Positions 22,927 to 30,380 of a stretch of DNA of 45,635 nucleotides are shown here, one piece after another; position 1 is the first letter of the stretch; every line of letters starts with the position of its first letter. The notes beneath the pieces were generated by a model, which was not told where the DNA came from, did no database searches, and saw only the letters and a list, made by a program, of their open reading frames with translations. The DNA is taken from assembly GCA_944393375.1 (NCBI GenBank), contig CALXZX010000013.1, positions 1 to 45,635 of the forward strand. Direction: 5' to 3'. Source of the DNA: an uncultured Clostridia bacterium. GTDB lineage: Bacteria > Bacillota > Clostridia > TANB77 > CAG-508. The position numbers were made by a program, and so were the translations under genes.

Positions 22927-23600
22927 TAGAGGGAAAAACAGTAACAGCCATGATTTTGGTGGCAGGAAATAGTACAAGATATGGACAAAATAGAAATAAG
23001 AATTTTGAAGATGTTAATGGAAAACCAGTATTATTTTATAGTTTAAATGCATTTGATAGCAATAGATATGTTGATAATATTGTAGTAGCCGTAAAACAAG
23101 ATGAAATGGAAACTGTAAAAGAAATCATACATAAAGAAAGTTTTCAAAAGCCAATTCATATTGTGGTGGGTGGAAGCTCTAGAAAAGAATCTGTTTACAA
23201 TTGTTTAAAAGAAACGAATGCAGATATTGTGATTATTCATGATGGTGCAAGACCTGCCATAAAACAAAACTATATTGATAAATGTATAGAAAGTATGAAA
23301 GAATTTAAAGGTGTGACGGTTGGTGTAAAATCAAAAGATACGATTAAAATTACAGACGAAAATCATGTGGTTATAAATACAACCGTAAGAGCGAATACAT
23401 GGATAATTCAAACACCACAATGTTTTGATAGAAATATATTATTTAATATGCACGAAAAATATAAACATGATGAAGTAACAGATGATTGTATGTTATTGGA
23501 AAAAGAAGGATATCCAATAAAAATCATTGAAGGAGATTACACCAATATAAAAATTACAACCTATGAGGATATCAATATTATAAAAGAATTTGTAAAATAG
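22923..23600 (+). CDS. ispD: 2-C-methyl-D-erythritol 4-phosphate cytidylyltransferase
   Basis: The 225-residue protein starts at TTG 22923, overlapping the ispE stop (TTGA) with a GGGGG ribosome site upstream; an internal ATG at 22950 would cut into the first beta strand. The CTP-binding loop is MILVAGNSTRYGQNRNKNF (Arg and Lys kept). Then follow VVGGSSRKESVYNCL, IVIIHDGARPAI, WIIQTPQCFDRNILF, VTDDCMLLEKEG and the C-terminal NIKITTYEDI, whose Lys contacts substrate. It joins CTP to methylerythritol phosphate. The F-E-D gene order with overlap shows a single operon for three MEP steps. Confidence 0.9.
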   Translation: MIEGKTVTAMILVAGNSTRYGQNRNKNFEDVNGKPVLFYSLNAFDSNRYVDNIVVAVKQDEMETVKEIIHKESFQKPIHIVVGGSSRKESVYNCLKETNADIVIIHDGARPAIKQNYIDKCIESMKEFKGVTVGVKSKDTIKITDENHVVINTTVRANTWIIQTPQCFDRNILFNMHEKYKHDEVTDDCMLLEKEGYPIKIIEGDYTNIKITTYEDINIIKEFVK

Positions 23601-23615
23601 AAAAGAGGAATTAAA

Positions 23616-24527
23616 ATGAAACAATCATTTTTAAAACAAGGACTTATGCTAGTGTATCCAGGCTTTCAAAACGAGGCTAAAATTTATCAATGTAATAGAA
23701 TTGTAGAGGAATTTCAAGCATTAGGAATACAAATTGATAAAATAAAAGTGGATGAAATGTTTTTAGAAATAGAGAATGGGAAAAGTAATGTAACACTGGA
23801 TAAATACGATTTCTGTATTCAACTTGTAAAGGATAAATATATAGATGCATTACTTCAAAAACATCATATAAGAAGTTTTAATACATATGAAGCAACAGAA
23901 AATTGTGATGATAAATTCATGACATATTGTTTATTGGCAGATCATGATATAAAAATGCCAACAACTATTTGTGGAATGACCAATACAGGAGTAGAAAATA
24001 TAGAGAAAATAGAAATACCCGAAAGTTATAAAAACTATGTCGAGGAAAAACTAGGATATCCATTAATTGTGAAAAAGTCAAATAGCAAAGGTGGACGAGA
24101 TATCTACAAAATTGATAATAGAGAAATGTTAGAGAAAATTTGTGACAAAATAAAGGGCACGTCATATATGTTTCAAGAATTTATAGATGTCAATAGTGGT
24201 AAAGATATTAGAACTGTGGTAGTAGGAAAGAAATTAGTTGGCTCTATTATGAGAATAAATGAAAATGATTTTAGGTCAAATATTTCTTTAGGAGGAAAAT
24301 CCATTAAATATACGGTTACAGATGCATATAAAAAAATAGCAGAAAAAGTAGCAACAATTTTAAATCTAGATTATTGTTCTGTAGATTTCTTTTTGACAGA
24401 AGATAATGAGCCAATCATTTGTGAGGTGAATGCAGATCCAGCATTAACAGCTATTGAGAAATTAGGAGAGGTAAATGTAGCAAAAGCATATGCAGAATAT
24501 ATTTTTAAAGAGATATATGGAGAGTAA
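23616..24527 (+). CDS. RimK-like ATP-grasp ligase
   Basis: The 303-residue protein has an N-terminal preATP-grasp domain (YDFCIQLVKDKYIDALLQKH, IRSFNTYEATENCDDKFMTY), then the ATP-grasp core: YPLIVKKSNSKGGRDIYKI, TSYMFQEFIDVNSGKDIRTV, VVVGKKLVGSIMRI, SLGGKSIKYTVTD, LDYCSVDFFLTEDNEPIICE and VNADPALTAIEKLG. Order and motifs fit the RimK/LysX branch, which links carboxylates to amines using ATP. It begins 15 nt after ispD in the same operon, which is unusual, since no MEP step needs such a ligase. It may be an unrelated passenger or may modify an operon-specific product. Substrate unknown. Confidence 0.8.
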   Translation: MKQSFLKQGLMLVYPGFQNEAKIYQCNRIVEEFQALGIQIDKIKVDEMFLEIENGKSNVTLDKYDFCIQLVKDKYIDALLQKHHIRSFNTYEATENCDDKFMTYCLLADHDIKMPTTICGMTNTGVENIEKIEIPESYKNYVEEKLGYPLIVKKSNSKGGRDIYKIDNREMLEKICDKIKGTSYMFQEFIDVNSGKDIRTVVVGKKLVGSIMRINENDFRSNISLGGKSIKYTVTDAYKKIAEKVATILNLDYCSVDFFLTEDNEPIICEVNADPALTAIEKLGEVNVAKAYAEYIFKEIYGE

Positions 24528-24562
24528 AACAATAAAAAATTATGTAAATTATATAAAATCGT

Positions 24563-24591
24563 TTGACCAAAGCCCTTTTATGCTATATAAT
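24563..24591 (+). promoter_or_regulatory. Promoter of purH
   Basis: TTGACC (24563-24568), a 17-bp spacer and TATAAT (24586-24591) form a near-consensus promoter 66 bp before purH. The short leader shows no purine-riboswitch-like core. Confidence 0.65.
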
Positions 24592-24657
24592 AGTAATGCA
24601 GTGTAAAGATTTAAGCCAAATATAGAATATAAATTATAGAAATTTAAGGAGGTAATT

Positions 24658-26205
24658 ATGAAAGCATTAATTAGCGTTTCAGACAAAAGTGGAATAGTAG
24701 AGTTTGCAAAAGAATTAGAAAAATTAGGAATTGAGATTATATCAACAGGGGGAACATACAAAAAGTTAAAGGAAAATGATGTAAAAGTAACAGAAATTTC
24801 TGATTATACAGGATTTCCAGAATGTTTAGATGGGAGAGTAAAAACACTTCATCCAAAAGTACATGCAGGAATATTAGCAATGAGAAGCAATCCAAACCAT
24901 ATGAAACAATTAGAAGAACTAAATGTAGATACCATTGACTTTGTAGTTGTTAACTTATATCCATTTAAACAAACTATATTAAAAGAAGGTGTAAAAAGGG
25001 AAGAAGCAATTGAAAATATTGACATTGGTGGACCTACTATGCTTAGAAGCGCTGCTAAGAATTACCAAGATGTTACAGTTATAACAGATCCAAATGATTA
25101 TGAAAAAGTATTAACAGAATTAAAAGAAAATGGACAAGTATCATTAGATACAAAATTCTATTTAATGAATAAAGTATTTGAACATACAGCAAGTTATGAT
25201 GCAATGATATGTAAATACTTAAAAGAAGAAAGAAAAGATAATTCACTACCACAAGAATTAACCTTAACATATGAAAAAGTAGAAGAAATGCGTTATGGAG
25301 AAAACCCACATCAAATTGGTGCATTATATAAAGAAATTGGAAAATGTGAAGGTTCTCTAACCATTGCAAAACAATTAAATGGAAAACAATTATCATTTAA
25401 TAATATTAATGATACAAATGGTGCATTAGAATTATTAAAAGAATTTGATGAACCAACTGTTGTTGCATGTAAACATGGAAACCCATGTGGAGTAGGAAGC
25501 AGTAGTGATATTTATGAAGCATGGAAAAAAGCTTTTGAAGCTGACAAAACTTCAATCTTTGGAGGAATTGTTGTAGTAAATAGAGAAATTACAAAAGCAA
25601 TTGCACAAGAAATGAAAGAAATATTCTTAGAGGTAATTGTTGCTCCATCATATGAACCAGAAGCTTTAGAAATATTACAAACAAAGAAAAATGTAAGAGT
25701 ATTAGAATTACCATCTATTACAGTAAAACAACCAGAAAATGCTTTAGACATTAAGAAAATTAATGGTGGTGTCATTGTACAAACAATTGATTCAAAATTA
25801 TTGGATGATTACAAAGTAGTAACAGATAGAAAACCAACAGACAAAGAATTAGAAGATATGTTATTTACATGGAAAATTGTAAAATATGTAAAATCAAATG
25901 GAATTGCACTTGGAAAAGACAAACAATCAATCGGAATTGGACCTGGACAAGTTAATAGAATCTGGGCTACTGAACAATCAGTAGAACATGCTAGAGAATT
26001 AATTGGAGAAGGTGTAACAAAAGGAGCTGTCCTTGCATCAGATGCATTCTTCCCATTCTCAGACTGTGTAGAAGCTGCACATAAAGCTGGAATTACAGCA
26101 ATTATTCAACCAGGTGGATCTATAAGAGACCAAGATTCAATTGATAAATGTAATGAATATGGAATTGCCATGATTTTCACAGGAATGAGACATTTTAGAC
26201 ATTAA
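24658..26205 (+). CDS. purH: Bifunctional AICAR transformylase/IMP cyclohydrolase
   Basis: At 515 residues this is a full-length PurH. The N-terminal MGS-like cyclohydrolase domain (~1-195) shows ALISVSDKSGI, ISTGGTYKKL, GFPECLDGRVKTLHPKVHAG and NIDIGGPTMLRSAAKNY. The transformylase domain shows MRYGENPHQIGALY, LSFNNINDTNGALELL, ACKHGNPCG (catalytic Lys-His), FGGIVVVN, KDKQSIGIGPGQVNR and SDAFFPFSDCVEAA, and ends IFTGMRHFRH. It performs the last two steps of IMP synthesis in the cytosol. Unusually it is alone, with its own promoter and terminator and no other pur gene in the window. Its richer codon choice and TAAGGAGG ribosome site suggest high expression. Confidence 0.97.
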   Translation: MKALISVSDKSGIVEFAKELEKLGIEIISTGGTYKKLKENDVKVTEISDYTGFPECLDGRVKTLHPKVHAGILAMRSNPNHMKQLEELNVDTIDFVVVNLYPFKQTILKEGVKREEAIENIDIGGPTMLRSAAKNYQDVTVITDPNDYEKVLTELKENGQVSLDTKFYLMNKVFEHTASYDAMICKYLKEERKDNSLPQELTLTYEKVEEMRYGENPHQIGALYKEIGKCEGSLTIAKQLNGKQLSFNNINDTNGALELLKEFDEPTVVACKHGNPCGVGSSSDIYEAWKKAFEADKTSIFGGIVVVNREITKAIAQEMKEIFLEVIVAPSYEPEALEILQTKKNVRVLELPSITVKQPENALDIKKINGGVIVQTIDSKLLDDYKVVTDRKPTDKELEDMLFTWKIVKYVKSNGIALGKDKQSIGIGPGQVNRIWATEQSVEHARELIGEGVTKGAVLASDAFFPFSDCVEAAHKAGITAIIQPGGSIRDQDSIDKCNEYGIAMIFTGMRHFRH

Positions 26206-26212
26206 TATTATT

Positions 26213-26249
26213 TATCAGTAGATAGAAAAAATATCTGCTGATATTTTTT
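26213..26249 (+). terminator. Rho-independent terminator of purH
   Basis: A 12-bp stem (TATCAGTAGATA at 26213-26224, TATCTGCTGATA at 26232-26243, one G-T pair) has a 7-nt loop and is followed by six Ts. Confidence 0.85.
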
Positions 26250-26272
26250 ATTAAAAGATACATGATATATGA

Positions 26273-26301
26273 TTGCCATTTCTAATAATAAATGGTAAAA
26301 T
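26273..26301 (+). promoter_or_regulatory. Promoter of the HD gene with dyad across the spacer
   Basis: TTGCCA (26273-26278), a 17-bp spacer and TAAAAT (26296-26301) precede the HD gene. A 9-bp near-perfect inverted repeat, TTGCCATTT (26273-26281) and AAATGGTAA (26290-26298), covers both promoter hexamers, as expected of a repressor operator. Confidence 0.5.
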
Positions 26302-26351
26302 GGCTATGAATAATAGAATACGAAAAATAAATAATTAAAAGTGAGGAAAAC

Positions 26352-26930
26352 ATGGAAAATCAATATATAGAAATAGAGAGAAAGTATGAAAGTTTAATCA
26401 ATATGGCAATTGAAAAAATGAAATGTCTTAATGACCCAAAGCATAGCCTAGTACATGTTTTAGATGTGGTAGAATACACAAAAGAAATATTGGAAACAGA
26501 ACATAGAGCTAACAAAGAAGTATGTATCATTGCTGCATATTGGCATGATGTAGGAAGAATACAACAAAATAAAGGCCATGGATTAATCAGTGCCAATGAA
26601 TTAAAGGCAGAAATGGAAAAGCAACATTATGAGGCGAAATTTATAGAAGAATGTTATAAAGCAATCTATAAACATGAATGGAAGGAAGAACCAGAAACAT
26701 TAGAAGGAATCATTATAAGAGATGCAGATAAAATAGATTTTGTGGGAAGCAGTCGATGGAAAGAATGTATAAAAAAAGACTGTAAATTTCATAAAATGTT
26801 AGAATTATTACCAACTGTGAGAAAAGATATTTTAAAATTAGAAGTATCAAAAGAAATTTTTGATAGAGAAATTGGAAAGTTAGCAGTTTTTTTACATGAT
26901 CAAATTTTTAATAATAAATGTATAAAATAA
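26352..26930 (+). CDS. HD domain phosphohydrolase
   Basis: The 192-residue protein carries the HD metal-site residues in order: SLVHVLDVVEYT (first His), IIAAYWHDVGRIQ (the His-Asp pair), YKAIYKHEW (a further His) and IIIRDADKIDFVG (final Asp). This matches small YedJ/YpgQ-like HD phosphohydrolases, which act on nucleotides or nucleotide-like phosphates. There is no partner domain. It has its own promoter with an operator-like dyad and stands alone before a damaged GNAT gene. The substrate is unknown. Confidence 0.85.
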   Translation: MENQYIEIERKYESLINMAIEKMKCLNDPKHSLVHVLDVVEYTKEILETEHRANKEVCIIAAYWHDVGRIQQNKGHGLISANELKAEMEKQHYEAKFIEECYKAIYKHEWKEEPETLEGIIIRDADKIDFVGSSRWKECIKKDCKFHKMLELLPTVRKDILKLEVSKEIFDREIGKLAVFLHDQIFNNKCIK

Positions 26931-27004
26931 GTACATATAAAAATGAAAGATGTAAAAAATAAATTATTATAAATCTATATATTTTTATTTAAAAGGAGAA
27001 ATAA

Positions 27005-27479
27005 ATGATAGTAGAAAATCAATATTTAGAAGATATTCAAAAAATATGGAAAGAAAATAATAGTGGATATATCACACAAGAAAGTAATCAAATGCTTTTA
27101 AAGAATGAAAAAATATTGAAGGTGGTATATTTAGAAGAAAATGTTCCAGCACGGATATATTGCTGTTTATCAAGGAAATGATTTTTGTGAGATAGAAGGT
27201 TTTTCAAATAAAATAGAAAATATGCCAGAAAATGTTGTATACATTTGGGAAGTGGTTACAAGAAAAGAATTTACGGGAAAAGGAATTGCTAAAAAGTTAT
27301 TAGCATATGTATTAGATAAATTTAATAATGATACAATATATAGTTGCATTGATGTAAACAACATACCATCTATACGTTTACATGAAAAGTATGGTTTTAA
27401 AGAATTGTATAGATTTGAAGAAAAAGAAGATAACAAAATAAAACAACAAATTATGTTTGTAAAGAATAGTGAACAATGA
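27005..27479 (+). pseudogene. GNAT family acetyltransferase, frameshifted
   Basis: From ATG 27005 (AAGGAG upstream) a frame reads MIVENQYLEDIQKIWKENN and on to VVYLEENVPA before stopping at 27179-27181. From about 27141 another frame continues the protein: HGYIAVYQGNDFCEIEG, NVVYIWEVVTRKEFTGKGIA (acetyl-CoA-binding G-x-G-x-A), LLAYVLDKF, SCIDVNNIPSIRLHEKYGFK. Together they make a complete ~155-residue GNAT with one indel near 27145-27155. An internal ATG at 27141 lacks a convincing ribosome site and would drop the first third of the domain. A recent inactivation or a sequencing error are both possible. Confidence 0.7.
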
Positions 27480-27563
27480 TAGATAGTTGATGATTTTTCA
27501 AAGTATAGAATCATTCATAAAAATATAATAGATTGGTTACTAGAAGAATAGAATTATAAAAAG

Positions 27564-27593
27564 AAAATATCTGAAGAACTTCAGGTATTTTTT
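27564..27593 (+). terminator. Rho-independent terminator
   Basis: A 12-bp stem (AAAATATCTGAA at 27564-27575, TTCAGGTATTTT at 27580-27591, one wobble pair) has a tight GAAC loop, and the T run continues to 27593. Confidence 0.8.
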
Positions 27594-27601
27594 GACGTAT
27601 A

Positions 27602-27630
27602 TTGAGAAAAAAGAAGATATATGATATAGT
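27602..27630 (+). promoter_or_regulatory. Promoter of the NUDIX/cupin/hydrolase/flavoprotein operon
   Basis: TTGAGA (27602-27607), a 17-bp spacer and TATAGT (27625-27630) are placed 31 bp before the NUDIX start codon. Confidence 0.5.
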
Positions 27631-27661
27631 ATAGGCAACAAAATATATGGGGGAATTTATT

Positions 27662-28096
27662 ATGGTAGTTGTAGCTGGTTGTATTGTGAGAAAAGGAAAC
27701 AAAATACTCATGGTAAAAGAAGCAAAAAAGAAATGTTATGGACAATGGAATTATCCAGCAGGACGTGTAGAAGAATTTGAAAAAATAACAGATGCAGCAA
27801 AAAGAGAGGTATTTGAAGAAACAGGTTGCAAAGTGAAATTGACAGGTGTGTTACCAATATTAAATGATGAAGCAACAATATTATTTAAATTTACTGCTGA
27901 TATTGTTGAGGAAAATATCGTATTTGATACAAACGAGATTTTAGACGTACAATGGATAGATATAGATACAATAAAAAATATGGCAAGAGAAGAATTAAGA
28001 GCTTATGATACCAATATAACTTATTTGAAAGCCTTGGAAGAAAATAAAATATTTCCATTAGAAATTTTTGATGATAAAAAATATTTAGGAAAATAA
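27662..28096 (+). CDS. NUDIX hydrolase
   Basis: The protein is 144 residues from ATG 27662, which has GGGGGA upstream; an in-frame ATG at 27647 lies before that site. The NUDIX box spans PAGRVEEFEKITDAAKREVF and EETG, matching G-x5-E-x7-RE-x2-EE-xG with the last Glu pair binding metal. WNYPAGRVE just before it is typical of ADP-ribose/MutT-like hydrolases. The C-terminal half has VQWIDIDTIKNM. It hydrolyses a nucleoside-diphosphate-linked substrate that sequence cannot define. First gene of a four-gene operon with a cupin, an alpha/beta hydrolase and a flavoprotein (gaps 23, 14 and 18 nt). Confidence 0.85.
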   Translation: MVVVAGCIVRKGNKILMVKEAKKKCYGQWNYPAGRVEEFEKITDAAKREVFEETGCKVKLTGVLPILNDEATILFKFTADIVEENIVFDTNEILDVQWIDIDTIKNMAREELRAYDTNITYLKALEENKIFPLEIFDDKKYLGK

Positions 28097-28119
28097 AAAG
28101 TAAAGGAGAATTTTAAAAA

Positions 28120-28485
28120 ATGAAAGAATATATAAAAAAATTTCCGGATAAACCTACATTTTCAAAAGAAGGTTATTTTGATGGATATACATTAAGTGAA
28201 AAGAATTTAGGAGTGGAAGTAGATTATATTGATATGCATAAAGGACATGAGTTTTATCAAATTGAGACAAAATGTAGCCACTTCTATTACATTATTGAAG
28301 GTTCAGGAGTAGCTAATATCAATAATAAAATATATTCTATTGAAAAAGGTGATACAATAGAAATACCTATTCAAACAGAATTTGCATTTAAAGGAAACTT
28401 AAAAATGATTGAAATTATGAGTCCACCATTTACAGAAGATTTATATAATACGCATAAAGATACAAGAAAAAATGATTTAATATAA
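28120..28485 (+). CDS. Small cupin domain protein
   Basis: The 121-residue single-domain cupin has the first motif around YQIETKCSHFYYIIEGSG (with one His rather than the HxH pair) and the second at YSIEKGDTIEIPIQTEFAFKG, lacking the usual His. With fewer metal ligands than classic cupins it may be a metal-poor isomerase or epimerase, or a binding protein. It lies 14 nt before an alpha/beta hydrolase and follows the NUDIX gene. The substrate is unknown. Confidence 0.8.
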   Translation: MKEYIKKFPDKPTFSKEGYFDGYTLSEKNLGVEVDYIDMHKGHEFYQIETKCSHFYYIIEGSGVANINNKIYSIEKGDTIEIPIQTEFAFKGNLKMIEIMSPPFTEDLYNTHKDTRKNDLI

Positions 28486-28499
28486 AGGGAGGCTTTTCT

Positions 28500-29366
28500 A
28501 TGCATCAAGAATTAATAAGACCATATTCAACAGATGGAATACAATTGCCAGGATTACTGTATACACCAGATGTGCCAACAAATAAAATTGTTATTCATAT
28601 TCATGGAATGAGTGGAAACTTTTATGAAGATGAATTCAATGATAACTTAGCAAGAGTGTATACCAATAATGGCTATGCCTTTTTACCATTTAATAATAGA
28701 GGAATGAACTATATTACAGAAATGCATAAAGAAAATGAATTTGTAATTAAAGGTAGTAGTTATGAACTTTTTGAGGATTGCGTATTAGATATAGAAGGGA
28801 TTGTAAATTGGGTAAAAGAAAAAGGATATAATCATATTGTATTAGAAGGACATAGTTATGGTTGCAACAAAGCAGTTTATTATTATACCCAAAAACAAGA
28901 TGAAAGTGTTAAAAGGATTGTATTATTAGCACCTTGTGATATTCCAAAAGAGGTAGAAAATTATACAGGAAAAGATTATCAAAACTGTATTAATAAAGCA
29001 AAAGAATTGATTGAGAATGGAAAAGAAGATGAACTAATTGATTTTTGTGTGTTTGCAAATGGTAAAATTAGTGCCAAAACCTTTTATACAGATCTATTAT
29101 ATAATCGTACATGTGACTTTTTTAGATATAGAGAAAGAGAAGGAAAAAGTCCAATTTTAAACAAAATAGAAATTCCCGTCTTTATTCCGTTTGGAGATAA
29201 AGATGAATGTGTTTTAACACAGCCAATAGAGGATATTATTTACTATTTGCAAAACAATATAAAAAATTGCGAAATTAAAGTCATTAAAGATGCAGACCAT
29301 GCTTATACTGGAAAATATGATGAGTTAGAAAAAGTAATAAATACATATCTAAAGGAGAATGTATAA
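28500..29366 (+). CDS. Alpha/beta hydrolase
   Basis: The 288-residue protein has the oxyanion-region motif KIVIHIHGMSGNFYED, the nucleophile elbow LEGHSYGCNKAVYYY (Ser in GHSYG), an acid candidate in FGDKDECVLTQ (Asp), and the catalytic His in IKDADHAYTGKYDE near the C-terminus. The fold fits the serine aminopeptidase/lysophospholipase-like (Hydrolase_4) branch. No signal peptide is present, so it acts in the cytosol on a small ester, thioester or amide. It is in the middle of the four-gene operon, with RBS AGGGAGG. Confidence 0.85.
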   Translation: MHQELIRPYSTDGIQLPGLLYTPDVPTNKIVIHIHGMSGNFYEDEFNDNLARVYTNNGYAFLPFNNRGMNYITEMHKENEFVIKGSSYELFEDCVLDIEGIVNWVKEKGYNHIVLEGHSYGCNKAVYYYTQKQDESVKRIVLLAPCDIPKEVENYTGKDYQNCINKAKELIENGKEDELIDFCVFANGKISAKTFYTDLLYNRTCDFFRYREREGKSPILNKIEIPVFIPFGDKDECVLTQPIEDIIYYLQNNIKNCEIKVIKDADHAYTGKYDELEKVINTYLKENV

Positions 29367-29384
29367 TAATAGGAAGTGATATAG

Positions 29385-29945
29385 ATGAAAACAATGATTA
29401 TTAGTTCAAGTCCTAATAAAATAGGACTAACAAATTCGTGTGTAGATATTACTATAAGAACATTACAAGAATTAAATATTGAGACAAAATGGATTGTGTT
29501 AAACCAATATAATATAAAAAAATGTGAAGCTTGTGGTAAAAGAGGTTGGGGAATCTGTTTAGAAGAACATATCTGTAGAATGGAAGATGATTTTAATAAT
29601 TTGCAGGAAGAAATGGGAGAATATGATAATTTTATTATTGTTTCACCTGTGTATTTTTATGAAATGAGTGAATCAGCAAAAACATTTTTTGATAGATTAA
29701 AAAGATGTCAATCTTTTCATGAAGATTCAAAATTAAAAGATAAAAAAATGATATGTATTGCATGTGCTGGTGGCAGTGGAGATGGAACTGAAAATACTTT
29801 ACATTCTATGAAAAATTTAGCAAAGTTTTTACATACAGAAGTAGTAGATTATATTGGAATAACCAAAAAGAATTTTGAAAATGAAAAACAAAGAATTGTA
29901 GAAAGTACAAAGAAATTATTAAAAGATGAAGTATTAGAAAAATAA
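29385..29945 (+). CDS. NADPH-dependent FMN reductase-like flavoprotein
   Basis: The 186-residue protein starts with the flavodoxin-like phosphate loop MIISSSPNKIGLTNSC. It has a cysteine-bearing segment (KKCEACGKRGWGICLEEHIC followed by RMEDDF) typical of iron-sulfur-flavoprotein relatives, then IIVSPVYFYEMSESAKTFFD and ICIACAGGSGDG. The family transfers electrons between NAD(P)H, FMN and small acceptors, usually as dimers. Four Cys residues in the segment could hold a cluster or a disulfide, but spacing alone does not decide. The upstream ribosome site (GGAAGTGAT) is weaker than those of its operon partners. Terminator at 29974-30007. Confidence 0.8.
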   Translation: MKTMIISSSPNKIGLTNSCVDITIRTLQELNIETKWIVLNQYNIKKCEACGKRGWGICLEEHICRMEDDFNNLQEEMGEYDNFIIVSPVYFYEMSESAKTFFDRLKRCQSFHEDSKLKDKKMICIACAGGSGDGTENTLHSMKNLAKFLHTEVVDYIGITKKNFENEKQRIVESTKKLLKDEVLEK

Positions 29946-29973
29946 CATAAGGAATACGAAAGTAGTAGAAATC

Positions 29974-30007
29974 AAAGACTGAAGTGATGAATTTTGCTTT
30001 AGTTTTT
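29974..30007 (+). terminator. Rho-independent terminator of the four-gene operon
   Basis: AAAGACTGAAG (29974-29984) pairs with CTTTAGTTTTT (29997-30007) with wobble pairs and a 12-nt loop, ending in a T run. Confidence 0.6.
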
Positions 30008-30035
30008 ATATTTTTCAAAAAGTTATAAAAAAGTA

Positions 30036-30066
30036 TTGACTTAGAGTAGACTTAAAGTGATACACT
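30036..30066 (+). promoter_or_regulatory. MerR-type promoter with 19-bp spacer, orphan
   Basis: TTGACT (30036-30041) and TACACT (30061-30066) are separated by 19 bp, the long spacer characteristic of MerR-activated promoters. The spacer carries a dyad, ACTTAGAG-TAGA-CTTAAAGT. It closely matches the site at 33190-33220 before the merR gene, so the same regulator may act here. No MerR-linked gene follows directly: a terminator lies 70 bp downstream. The rest of the 29946-30380 interval holds the terminators at 29974 and 30136 and the PBP promoter. Confidence 0.65.
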
Positions 30067-30072
30067 CATTAA

Positions 30073-30161
30073 CAATAAAGTACCATTAGCCCTAAAAAGC
30101 ATTTGGTACAAAATAACATCCCCTTTTATTTTTATGACTACCAGAAATGGTAGTCTTTTTT
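30073..30161 (+). ncRNA. Putative small RNA, about 90 nt
   Basis: A transcript starting just after the MerR-type promoter would contain a hairpin GTACCA/TGGTAC (30080-30085, 30104-30109) and end at the terminator 30136-30161. It has no credible open frame. It could be a regulatory RNA, a leader attenuator, or the remains of a deleted target gene. Confidence 0.35.
30136..30161 (+). terminator. Strong rho-independent terminator
   Basis: A perfect 8-bp stem (GACTACCA at 30136-30143, TGGTAGTC at 30148-30155) with a GAAA tetraloop is followed by six Ts. Confidence 0.85.
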
Positions 30162-30259
30162 ATAATGCAAGTTAAATAAAAAATACAATAAACGAGGTAA
30201 AAAATTCTTAAAAAACCAAAATAAGCTAGTAATTTAGGCCAAAATATGCTAAAATATAG

Positions 30260-30288
30260 TTGCATTTTTTTGGAAAATGTTGTAATAT
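30260..30288 (+). promoter_or_regulatory. Promoter of the class A PBP gene
   Basis: TTGCAT (30260-30265), a 17-bp spacer and TAATAT (30283-30288) lie about 92 bp before the start codon. Confidence 0.5.
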
Positions 30289-30380
30289 TCATAAAATATA
30301 TTTTGAAATAAGGGGAAATATAAGAGATAATAATTGGGGTGCTAAAAGTAGTAAAAATATAGCAAAAGGAGGTAGCAGGC

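Noticed and set aside
24592..24657. Purine riboswitch before purH
   Set aside because: The leader after the promoter is only about 60 nt and lacks the conserved two-loop core.
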